DNA of 6,174 bases from Methylocystaceae bacterium (GCA_003152255.1 PLZT01000031.1:1-6174), one strand, 5' to 3'; positions 1 to 6,149 are shown, counted from the first letter of the stretch. Notes: a model not told the origin generated them from the letters alone. Translations and numbers: made by a program.

Positions 1-77
1 CACTCCCGCTTCGATTCATGACGGCACAGCCTATCTGCTGCGCCGAACCAGCGGAACCCCAGCCCAAGTCGAGTCAA

Positions 78-546
78 TCAGCCGGAGATCGTATGAGGCT
101 CTTTTCGGCGCCGCGCCTTGGATTGCTTGAGGCGATAGCTTTCGCCGTTCATCTCGAGGATATGGACATGATGGGTGAGGCGATCGGGCCGCGCGCCGGT
201 CAGACGCTGGTTGCCGAACATGGCAGTATGACACCCATCCTCGGATGGGTCGGATGCCTGATCACGGTCACCGATTCCAGGCGTTCGCTTTTTGGTCAAC
301 AGTTTGCAGTTTTGTCGGAACGTTCGGGGCGGGGTCCCGCCTTTGTGGTTGTCGAATTGCCTGATGGACGCAGGCGTTCGATCCGGATTGGGAGAGCGGC
401 GCATAGCCGAGTTCGTCGACGATGAGCAGCTCGACGGCAGCGAGCTGCGCCTGGAGCCTGAGCAAGCGCTTTTCGTCGCGCGCCTCCATCAACTGATAAA
501 CGAGCCCCGCCGCCGCGGTGAAATCGAGCCCGTTCCTGACGAATAA
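78..546 (-). pseudogene. istB: IS21-family istB (transposition helper ATPase) remnant, frameshifted
   Basis: IstB is the AAA+ ATPase that assists the IstA transposase of IS21-family elements. On the minus strand, from about 546 to 388, the frame reads RNGLDFTAAAGLVYQLMEAR and then LLIVDELGYAPLS, which is the Walker B region of IstB. Homology then breaks. It resumes in another frame from about 221 to 78 with FGNQRLTGARPDRLTHH and HILEMNGESYRLKQSKARRR, the typical IstB C-terminus, followed by a stop. The Walker A motif and everything N-terminal to it are absent, and no istA is visible. The gap between the two conserved blocks is about 169 nt, where intact family members have roughly 110 nt, so about 58 extra bases and a frame change interrupt the gene. 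It is clearly a non-functional fragment. Bases 1-77 would be the downstream flank of the element; no IS end could be recognised there. Confidence 0.85.
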
Positions 547-826
547 TGTGGCGCGGCACGGACGCCTCAGGGCGGTGCATTCCTTTGTTCAGGCGTGATG
601 CATTTTCTCTGTGGCTCGACGATGCAAAATGACTCCGGCGTTGACACGGGTTAAGTCGACGGAATCCTTCGTCACGTTTCGCCATCGTACGTTCAATCTC
701 GGCAAGCGGCTCGATGAAAAGGCGCGAGACCGAGCATGGTTCGATCCGCCCTAGGCGAATGAGCGCGAGCAGATCGAGCGCCATCCAGCAAAGGGCGGAA
801 ATCTTCGTCAGCGAATTGTCAGAATT
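547..826. other. Unassigned stretch inside IS debris, no supportable gene
   Basis: No reading frame here has both a convincing start with a ribosome binding site and recognisable family motifs. On the minus strand a frame is open from about 826 and contains SALCWMALDLLALIRLGRIE and FIEPLAEIERTMAKRDEGF. It runs without a stop into the wrong frame of the istB remnant, so any gene here is truncated and fused. I do not recognise the sequence. Because it lies between an IS630-like scrap and an IS21 remnant, decayed mobile-element DNA is the simplest reading. Confidence 0.4.
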
Positions 827-910
827 TCAGCGATTCTCCTCCAGCAGCCTCAGCGCCCAGCGCGCATGTCCTTCGGGCGGCGTCGAGCAGGCCAACAGTC
901 GGCTACTGCG
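827..910 (-). pseudogene. IS630-like transposase fragment
   Basis: A 27-codon minus-strand frame reads LLACSTPPEGHARWALRLL before a stop. The pattern CS-x-PPEG-x-ARW-x-LRLL is characteristic of the helix-turn-helix linker region of IS630-family DDE transposases, which cut and paste at TA dinucleotides. Nothing of the catalytic DDE domain or of the N-terminal HTH is present. The piece lies immediately beyond the stop codon of the Mg2+ ATPase gene at 920. The assignment rests on one short motif recognised from family knowledge, so this is a probable scrap rather than a gene. A chance match in a short frame is the alternative. Confidence 0.55.
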
Positions 911-919
911 CAGGCGGTT

Positions 920-3900
920 TCAAAGCCCCCATCTGCGTATGAACCAGACTTTCACGACATGCGTGAGGATTGCGTATGTCAGCAGCATGGCCGTAACCAA
1001 CGGCCAGTAGAGCGTGGGCAGCGGCGTGAACCCGAGCACCGAGCCCGCCCAAGTGTATGGCAGCGCGATCCCGACCGCGCAGATGATGACAGTCGTCGTG
1101 ATGAGGGCGTTGCTCGCGCGGCTCTCTAAAAATGGAATCCTCGCTGTCCTGATGATGTGGATTATCAGCGTTTGCGTCAGAAGAGACTCGACAAACCATC
1201 CGGTTTGGAACAGTGAAGGATTGCTCCAGGCATTGAAGACATACAACATCATGCCATAGGTGGCGTAGTCGAAGATGGAGCTGATTGGCCCGATAAAAAT
1301 CATGAATTTGAATATATTGCTGATGTCCCACTTTCTCGGTGACACCACGTATTCTTCATCAACGTTATCGGTTGGAATCGTTGTTTGTGAGAAGTCATAG
1401 AGCAGATTGTTCGTCAGGACCTGGATTGGCGCCATCGGCAGAAAGGGTAGAAAAATGCTGGCGCCGAGCACGCTGAACATGTTGCCGAAATTCGAGCTGG
1501 CGCCCATTTTGATGTATTTTGTAATATTCGCGAATATTCTGCGGCCTTCTATAACTCCCTCGTCAAGGACGAGAAGATTTTTTTCGAGCAGGATGATGTC
1601 GGCGGTTTCCTTGGCGATGTCGACGGCGGTGTCGACCGAGATTCCCACATCCGCAACCTTCAAAGCCGGGCCGTCGTTGATGCCGTCGCCGAGATAGCCA
1701 ACGACGTGCCCCTTGCGGTGCAGCGCCTCGATGACTTTGGCTTTCTGCGGCGGCGACAATTTCGCGAAGACGACCGTGATCGAGGCGAGCTCCGAGAGAG
1801 CGTCGTCGCTCATATGCTCGATCTCGGGTCCAAGCACGATGCGATCCACCTTCAGGCCGACGTCCTTGCATATTTTGCGCGTCACGATTTCATTGTCGCC
1901 AGTAAGGATTTTGACGGAGACGCCCGCCTTGGCGAGATCCGCGATAGCTTCCGCGGCGCTGTCCTTCGGTGGATCGAGAAAGGCGATATAGCCGAGTAGC
2001 GTCAAATCACTCTCGTCAGCGACGGTATAGGCGATTTGCTCCGGAGGCATCTCCTTGTAAGCGACGGCGACTACGCGGAAACCATCGGCGTTGAGTTCGG
2101 CGGTTTCACGTTTGGCGGTTTCGAGGTGAGAAGGGTCGAGGCGCCCGCACTCGTTTTCCGTTTCGTAATGGGTTGAGATTGAGAACAGCTCCTCCACCGC
2201 GCCCTTGCAGATCAGAAGATGCCGCCCGTCATCGCGTCGGACGAGGACCGATAATCGTCTACGGTTGAAATCAAATGGAATTTCGTCAATTTTCGTGAAC
2301 TGATGGTCTGGGCGCAGCGTGCTCGCCAATTCGTGGTGTTCGAGAACCGCGACATCGAGAAGATTCTTGAGGCCCGATTGGAAATGGCTGTTCAGATAAG
2401 CGTATTCGAGAACGCGATCCGAGTCTTCTCCATATATGTCGAGGTGCCGCTTCAAAATAATCCGATCTTGTGTTAACGTGCCGGTCTTATCCGTGCATAG
2501 AACATCCATGGCGCCGAAGTTCTGGATAGCGTTGAGCCGCTTCACGATCACCTTTTTGCGCGACATGGCGATCGCGCCTTTGGCAAGGTTCACTGTCACG
2601 ATCATTGGCAGCATCTCTGGCGTCAGTCCCACGGCCACCGCCACCGCGAAGAGCAACGCCTCCAGCCAGTCGTGCTTTGTTAGGCCATTGATGAGGAAAA
2701 CCGTTGGCACCATCACCAGAATGAAGCGGATCATCAGCCAGGTGAATCTGTTGACGCCCTGATCGAAGGCGGTCGGCACGCGTCGCCCGGCGATCTGGCG
2801 AGCAAGCTGGCCAAAAAACGTTTTCGGGCCAGTCCGAAGGATCACACCCGTGCCGTAGCCCGAGACGACGTTCGCGCCCATGAAACAGATATTCGGCAGG
2901 TCGAGCGGATCATCGCAGTCACCATCGCGCGCGTGCGCATATTTCTCGGCGGGCATGGCTTCGCCGGTTAGCGTTGACTGGTTGATGAACAGATCCTTGG
3001 CTTCGAGCAGGCGGAGTTCGGCCGGAATTATGTCGCCTGCGGAAAGTCGGACGATATCTCCCGGCACGAGTTGTTCGATTGGGATTTCAGAACATGGATT
3101 GTCCGCATCACATGGGGTGCGTCTGACGCTCGCCGTTGTATGCACCATGGCGCGCAGTTTGGCGGCCGCCTCGTTGGATTTATGCTCCTGTATAAAGGCG
3201 GTTGTAATCGCAAGGACCACCATCGAGGTGATGACGACGGCGGCGCGGACGTCCCCCGAAAAATAAGAAACGGTCGCCAAGGAGAGCAGCAGGGCGTTCA
3301 GCGGATTACGGGCGCGGCTCCATAGTTCTCGCAGGATGGGCACCTTGGTTTCGCTTGCGATGAGATTGAGTCCGAATTTCTCTAGGCGCGCGTCGGCCTC
3401 CATTTGAGACAGGCCTTCGAGACTTGTTCCCGCCTTAGAGCAGGCTTCGCCAGGCTGTAGCCGACTGACCTCCGCGAGATAACCGTCGCGGGCGCGGGCA
3501 TGTTGTTCGGTCCCGGAGAGACGAGGCTCGTCCATCGGCTTCGAGCGGAAGTTTATAAATATTATTGCAAATAATCCGATCAAAGCAACGAGCGCTAGAA
3601 GCACAAGCAACATTGGACTTACCACGATCGCAGGCGCGATCGCGGGCGCGGAGGCGGCCGCCGGAGCCGCCGCGGTCGGAGGCGCGGCGCTATTGGTGAT
3701 GAGCTCACTAACTTCGTCGAGGAGGTCTTTCGCTGTAGCGAGCTGTGGTTCGAGTCTTAACGCGGCTTCGAGGTCTTGTTTAGTGTGGTCGAGATCATGT
3801 TTGCCGCGATAAGCGTTGGCCCGGCTGAGGAAGGCGTTCGCATCGTTGGGATTGAACCGGATCGCCTCGTCGTAATCGGCGATGGCGCGATCGAAATCGT

Positions 3901-4366
3901 TCTTCGCCCGATAGGCCTCGCCCCGGCCATAGAACGCCGCTGGAGATTGGGATTGCCCCGAGATTGCGGCGTCATAATCCGCGATGGCGCGGTCGAACTC
4001 GCCCTTTGCATGGTAGATCGACGCGCGTTCCATGAGCGCTCGCGCCGACTTCGGATAGAGTTTTAGCGCCTTGTCGAGATCAGCGAGGGCGCGATCAAAA
4101 TCGCCTTTTGCCCGATAGGCGGCGCCCCGATTCATGTAGGCCGTAATCTGATTGCTCTTGGTTTCCCGCCTCCCACGCTCGATGAGCCGCGAGCAACTTA
4201 CGATCCGTGCGTCGAGGTTCGCGCCGCGACACCCCATCCAGAAATCTTCCTTGGCAAAAGCCGCCGAGCTGAGCGAAGCGCAGCCGAAAGCTGCAAGCTC
4301 GAAACAAACGACAAGGGAAAACAAGCTGGACTTGGCGAGAGAGCGATAAATCGAATGACGCACCAT
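920..4366 (-). CDS. mgtA: Magnesium-translocating P-type ATPase (MgtA type, P3B) with N-terminal periplasmic TPR domain
   Basis: The product imports Mg2+ into the cytoplasm at the cost of ATP. Of 1148 residues, about 280-1148 form a full MgtA pump: actuator TGE 467-469, M4 signature TPEMLP 582-587, phosphorylation motif DKTGT with D626, nucleotide-binding KGA 721-723, DPP 798-800, TGDN 822-825, GDGINDGP 893-900, and the Mg2+-ATPase signature NLLYDFSQ 987-994. About ten pump helices are visible. Residues 1-38 look like a signal sequence (AFA 36-38 is a possible cleavage site; C29 sits in a poor lipobox). C46 and C58 could pair. Four 34-residue TPRs span about 74-209, an Ala/Pro-rich linker 226-247, and an extra helix 250-273 followed by FRSK. 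E. coli MgtA is about 900 residues, so the first 275 or so are additional. The start at 4366 has a GGGAG site 7 nt upstream. It stands alone; nothing readable suggests an operon. The pump assignment is near certain; the role of the TPR part is inference. Confidence 0.96.
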   Translation of the reverse strand: MVRHSIYRSLAKSSLFSLVVCFELAAFGCASLSSAAFAKEDFWMGCRGANLDARIVSCSRLIERGRRETKSNQITAYMNRGAAYRAKGDFDRALADLDKALKLYPKSARALMERASIYHAKGEFDRAIADYDAAISGQSQSPAAFYGRGEAYRAKNDFDRAIADYDEAIRFNPNDANAFLSRANAYRGKHDLDHTKQDLEAALRLEPQLATAKDLLDEVSELITNSAAPPTAAAPAAASAPAIAPAIVVSPMLLVLLALVALIGLFAIIFINFRSKPMDEPRLSGTEQHARARDGYLAEVSRLQPGEACSKAGTSLEGLSQMEADARLEKFGLNLIASETKVPILRELWSRARNPLNALLLSLATVSYFSGDVRAAVVITSMVVLAITTAFIQEHKSNEAAAKLRAMVHTTASVRRTPCDADNPCSEIPIEQLVPGDIVRLSAGDIIPAELRLLEAKDLFINQSTLTGEAMPAEKYAHARDGDCDDPLDLPNICFMGANVVSGYGTGVILRTGPKTFFGQLARQIAGRRVPTAFDQGVNRFTWLMIRFILVMVPTVFLINGLTKHDWLEALLFAVAVAVGLTPEMLPMIVTVNLAKGAIAMSRKKVIVKRLNAIQNFGAMDVLCTDKTGTLTQDRIILKRHLDIYGEDSDRVLEYAYLNSHFQSGLKNLLDVAVLEHHELASTLRPDHQFTKIDEIPFDFNRRRLSVLVRRDDGRHLLICKGAVEELFSISTHYETENECGRLDPSHLETAKRETAELNADGFRVVAVAYKEMPPEQIAYTVADESDLTLLGYIAFLDPPKDSAAEAIADLAKAGVSVKILTGDNEIVTRKICKDVGLKVDRIVLGPEIEHMSDDALSELASITVVFAKLSPPQKAKVIEALHRKGHVVGYLGDGINDGPALKVADVGISVDTAVDIAKETADIILLEKNLLVLDEGVIEGRRIFANITKYIKMGASSNFGNMFSVLGASIFLPFLPMAPIQVLTNNLLYDFSQTTIPTDNVDEEYVVSPRKWDISNIFKFMIFIGPISSIFDYATYGMMLYVFNAWSNPSLFQTGWFVESLLTQTLIIHIIRTARIPFLESRASNALITTTVIICAVGIALPYTWAGSVLGFTPLPTLYWPLVTAMLLTYAILTHVVKVWFIRRWGL

Positions 4367-4373
4367 GCCACAA

Positions 4374-4378
4374 CTCCC
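4374..4378 (-). promoter_or_regulatory. Ribosome binding site of the TPR-MgtA gene
   Basis: The minus strand reads GGGAG, seven bases before the ATG at 4366. This supports the long start that includes the signal sequence and TPR repeats. The internal Met278 (codon at 3535-3533), which would give an ordinary-length MgtA, has only a weak purine stretch before it. No convincing -35/-10 pair was found between here and the IS110 remnant. Confidence 0.7.
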
Positions 4379-4439
4379 AAAGCGCGTTAGTTGGCCGTGC
4401 TGGGTATAATCCCCCGAGCTCCTGCTTATAGCTTAGTCT

Positions 4440-4797
4440 CGACGGCTCCTCACCCATTCTCTCCGGTAAGTTCAGCCCGGTGCGCAGTTCACGCAATTGC
4501 TCCTGGCTCGCGGGGGACGACGCCTGTATGGAAAATTCGCTGGGAGGCAGGCGCCGAGGGCCCGACGATTGCGTAACGGTCGCACATAGGCCTCACGCAC
4601 CAGCAACGTTGCAAGCCCTGGCCCGATACGCTGCAAGCGAGCGGGCGCAAGGATCATGTTTTCGACCTCATTCGCGGGCGCGGCCTTCGTCAGCACTTCG
4701 TCTCGAGCCGCTTCAACCGCTTTGATTTGTCTCAAAACAAGTTCGAGCCAATCAAGAAGACGTTCGATCCGGACCAGAGCGGTTTGCGGGATGGAGC
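4440..4797 (-). pseudogene. IS110-family transposase remnant (C-terminal part)
   Basis: IS110 transposases are DEDD-type recombinases with a C-terminal Transposase_20 domain. The minus-strand frame from about 4797 reads IPQTALVRIERLLDWLELVL, then KAVEAARDEVL, then LQRIGPGLATLLVREAYVRP and LRNRRALGACL. This matches the coiled region and the helix-hairpin-helix-like 'IPGVGP...T...L..E' block of the C-terminal domain. After ACL the homology moves to another frame, which reads HTGVVPREPGAIA and corresponds to the family's SG...REQGISKAGN stretch, followed by a stop. So there is at least one frameshift, and the N-terminal RuvC-like catalytic domain is absent. The remnant ends shortly before the upstream region of the ATPase gene and may supply part of its 5' flank. 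It is non-functional. Confidence 0.75.
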
Positions 4798-4988
4798 GTC
4801 ATTAGGCTGATGCAATTTGGACAGCCGCTTTTTAGCAAGGCGTTTCGCCGCAACTCCCTTCTGATCGTCCCTTTGTCTTTGTCGCGACCGATCATGCGGC
4901 CAATTTCCGAGCGAGATATTCGCGCTAAACGCAGACGGAATATCTGGCGCCGCTCACTCTCCGTGAGCTCCCCGTATCTTGTTCCCAT
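4752..4988 (-). pseudogene. IS30-family transposase remnant (N-terminal HTH)
   Basis: From an ATG at 4988 the minus strand encodes MGTRYGELTESERRQIFRLR, then SRSEIGRMIGRDK and GTIRRELRRNA. This is the N-terminal helix-turn-helix domain (HTH_38 type) of IS30-family transposases, which normally exceed 300 residues and carry a DDE catalytic core. Here the frame ends after 78 codons, and homology stops around residue 55. The rest (NCISLMTLHPANRSG) overlaps the neighbouring IS110 remnant in a different frame. An AGGGG ribosome binding site lies 7 nt upstream (5000-4996). The HTH carries a 6-bp tandem duplication (DKDK in place of the usual single DK). The catalytic domain is missing, so it cannot transpose. 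A short DNA-binding peptide could in theory still be made. Confidence 0.82.
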
Positions 4989-4995
4989 GGCAGCG

Positions 4996-5000
4996 CCCCT
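4996..5000 (-). promoter_or_regulatory. Ribosome binding site of the IS30 transposase remnant
   Basis: AGGGG on the minus strand sits seven bases before the ATG at 4988. It fixes the start at MGTRYGEL rather than at the more distant in-frame start at 5156, whose added residues show no similarity to the family. Confidence 0.5.
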
Positions 5001-5101
5001 GTAGGGCGTTGCACTTGGCTTGTGAATCCATCGGGATTGAGTGTGACATGAAAGGTTCACAATATATTCGCAATCATGTGTAGCAATGATACAGTCAATA
5101 T

Positions 5102-5120
5102 TTTGATACGACTTATCAAA
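5102..5120. repeat. 19-bp inverted repeat (7-5-7), possible operator
   Basis: TTTGATA-CGACT-TATCAAA is a perfect 7-bp dyad around a 5-bp spacer, in non-coding DNA 116 bp upstream of the plus-strand gene at 5236. The half-sites resemble TTGAT/ATCAA of FNR/FixK sites. Those sites have a 4-bp spacer between the 5-bp arms and this one has 7, so an FNR-type assignment does not fit. It could be an operator for another dimeric regulator or part of an old IS flank. Confidence 0.4.
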
Positions 5121-5222
5121 CCAAGTGACTGTTGCAACGCAGCAAAAAAACGGCAAGGTTTTAAAATTCGTCGCGACTTCACTTCAATGACTAAAGCGCA
5201 GCAAGTTGTCGTGTGCTGGTGT

Positions 5223-5227
5223 GAGGG
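5223..5227 (+). promoter_or_regulatory. Ribosome binding site for the gene at 5236
   Basis: GAGGG ends eight bases before the ATG at 5236. It favours this start over the in-frame start at 5206, which would place the site inside the coding region. Confidence 0.5.
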
Positions 5228-5235
5228 ATGACGTC

Positions 5236-5628
5236 ATGATCACCTTCGAGCGATGCGCAGCCTTTGCAGGGCTTGCTCCAAATGAAATGTTCTTGGGCGC
5301 GGCCCCATCCGCCCGGCATCATGGCCTGCTTTCGAGCTATCGCCTGAATTTATGGCGGGGCCCGAAAGTCGTGTGCAGATTGATCGTCTCCGACATTCGC
5401 ACTTTCCTCGATCTCGGAGCTTCAAAGCGAGCGGCGGATTTGCTGCTCGTGCTGAGGGAGTTCCTCTCCGACTACCCGGAAGCCTCTCTCGCCGCAACGG
5501 GTAAAATGGGTAAGGGACAACTGCCAAAACAGGCCGGCGCACCTGTTTATCCGTGGCCGGACCTCTTCGTGGCGGAGAAGCTATGCCGTCAGCTGGCCCT
5601 CACCACCGGCGCCATGGGCTCACTGTGA
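5236..5628 (+). CDS. Hypothetical protein, 130 residues
   Basis: I do not recognise a named family. From the ATG at 5236 the protein begins MITFERCAAFAGLAPNEMFL and continues with a helical-looking body: LLSSYRLNLWRGP, then VCRLIVSDIRTFLDLGASKR, then ADLLLVLREFLSDYPEA. No signal peptide or membrane segment is visible, so it is probably a small soluble, mainly alpha-helical cytoplasmic protein. The C-terminal 40 or so residues (GKGQLPKQAGAPVYPWPDLF and on) look less ordered. The codon pattern, GC-rich at third positions, and a ribosome binding site at the right distance support a real gene. An in-frame upstream start at 5206 exists but has no comparable site. The gene stands 107 bp before another small plus-strand gene; the two may share a transcript. 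The antisense open frame is treated as a shadow. Confidence 0.65.
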   Translation: MITFERCAAFAGLAPNEMFLGAAPSARHHGLLSSYRLNLWRGPKVVCRLIVSDIRTFLDLGASKRAADLLLVLREFLSDYPEASLAATGKMGKGQLPKQAGAPVYPWPDLFVAEKLCRQLALTTGAMGSL

Positions 5629-5723
5629 CTAAAGATGGGAAGGGTTAGAGGCGCCCCCAATCTCCTTCGCCCGCTGATGCCACCTTCGATGCCCAGAGGC
5701 TGTTTCTATTGCATCCGCGAGAT

Positions 5724-5730
5724 AGGAGGG
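5724..5730 (+). promoter_or_regulatory. Strong Shine-Dalgarno sequence for the gene at 5735
   Basis: AGGAGGG, close to the full anti-Shine-Dalgarno complement, precedes the ATG at 5735 by four bases. It is the strongest ribosome binding site in the window and the main argument that the small ORF behind it is translated. Confidence 0.7.
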
Positions 5731-5734
5731 AAAT

Positions 5735-5980
5735 ATGACGACGCTGATAGCGCTGGCGCGCATGATGGAGCGATATAACCACGCCGTCGCTCCGAAGAGT
5801 AATTGCCTCGCGTGGCAGAAATTTATCGAAGAATGTCGCTGCGATCTGCATCGCCTGCCCTGGGGTGATAATGCCGATTGTTTCGTTCCGGAAGGGTTCG
5901 CGCAATATTGGAGCCTGGTCGCAGCAGGCGAGAGCCGAGATTTCGATCCGAAAAGTGGTGACTATTCGGCCGGCGCGTGA
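5735..5980 (+). CDS. Small hypothetical protein, 81 residues
   Basis: This is a short protein of unknown function beginning MTTLIALARMMERYNHAVAP. It contains two cysteines close together (EECRCDLHRL), several Trp residues and an acidic, glycine-containing C-terminus (SRDFDPKSGDYSAGA). No signal peptide, membrane helix or known catalytic motif is visible, and two cysteines alone are not enough to call a metal site. The near-perfect Shine-Dalgarno sequence and the terminator-like hairpin 18 bases after the stop frame it as a genuine gene. It follows the 130-residue hypothetical on the same strand after a 106-bp gap, so co-transcription is possible. The last codons overlap a CCGAAAAGTGG sequence of a kind often seen in rhizobial dispersed repeats, so the C-terminus may have been extended by a repeat. 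A longer antisense frame lacks a ribosome binding site and is rejected. Confidence 0.65.
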   Translation: MTTLIALARMMERYNHAVAPKSNCLAWQKFIEECRCDLHRLPWGDNADCFVPEGFAQYWSLVAAGESRDFDPKSGDYSAGA

Positions 5981-5998
5981 CTTCCGGAAAAACACAAA

Positions 5999-6031
5999 AC
6001 GGCCCGTCGCTATATCCCCGCCCGGGGCCGT
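5999..6031 (+). terminator. Terminator-like hairpin after the small plus-strand genes
   Basis: ACGGCCC (5999-6005) pairs with GGGCCGT (6025-6031) around a 19-base loop, 18 bases after the stop of the 81-residue gene. The following TCTTCGTTGT is only moderately T-rich. An alternative inner stem, CCCCG/CGGGG (6016-6020 with 6023-6027), competes with the long one. The position and the AAAAC-GGCCC start suit a rho-independent terminator; the weak T-tract lowers confidence. Confidence 0.5.
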
Positions 6032-6149
6032 CTTCGTTGTCGCTGGAGAGCAGAGTTCAAGCTATGGGTCCAGCTGCGATGGCGCAAAAGAGCGACTAAG
6101 CGGCGAAGAGTTACGTGAGGCACGAGGCGGCCAGATCGCTCCAGAGGCG

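Larger units (their letters stand above)
5001..5235. other. Intergenic region, AT-richer, between IS30 remnant and small ORF
   Basis: This stretch holds no supportable gene and is visibly richer in A and T than its neighbours. Reading the minus strand, GATTCACAAGCCAAGTGCAA (about 5030-5011) could be the terminal inverted repeat of the IS30 element, since that family often ends with similar short sequences close to the transposase start; the partner end is missing, so this is unproven. It also contains the inverted repeat at 5102-5120 and, at its right end, the leader of the plus-strand gene at 5236. Confidence 0.4.

Noticed and set aside
18..546. Plus-strand open frames over the istB remnant
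   Set aside because: They lie antisense to sequence with clear IstB motifs and have no recognisable protein features of their own.
3620..3690. GC-rich, partly palindromic tract with GCGATCGC and GGCGGCCGCC
   Set aside because: It encodes the Ala/Pro-rich linker of the ATPase. The symmetry follows from repeated Ala and Pro codons, and no independent element is needed.
4018..4030. Lipoprotein reading of the ATPase N-terminus (C29 in AAFGC)
   Set aside because: Phe at the -2 position is a poor lipobox; the AFA-K signal peptidase I site a few residues later is more likely.
4405..4410. TATAAT on the plus strand just upstream of the ATPase start
   Set aside because: It points away from the ATPase gene, has no -35 element at the right distance, and no plus-strand gene follows. 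The minus-strand reading (ATTATA) has no matching -35 either.
376..4785. CGTTCGATCCGGA followed by AGAGCGG occurs both in the istB remnant (about 376) and in the IS110 remnant (about 4763)
   Set aside because: A 13-base exact match between two GC-rich coding-derived sequences can arise by chance in 6 kb, and the flanking sequence does not extend the match.
5645..5995. 116-residue minus-strand open frame opposite the 81-residue gene
   Set aside because: It starts at GTG with no ribosome binding site and shows no family motif, while the plus-strand gene has a near-perfect Shine-Dalgarno sequence.
6064..6099. Tiny plus-strand frame ATG GGT CCA ... GAC TAA
   Set aside because: It has only 11 codons, no ribosome binding site, and follows a terminator-like hairpin.
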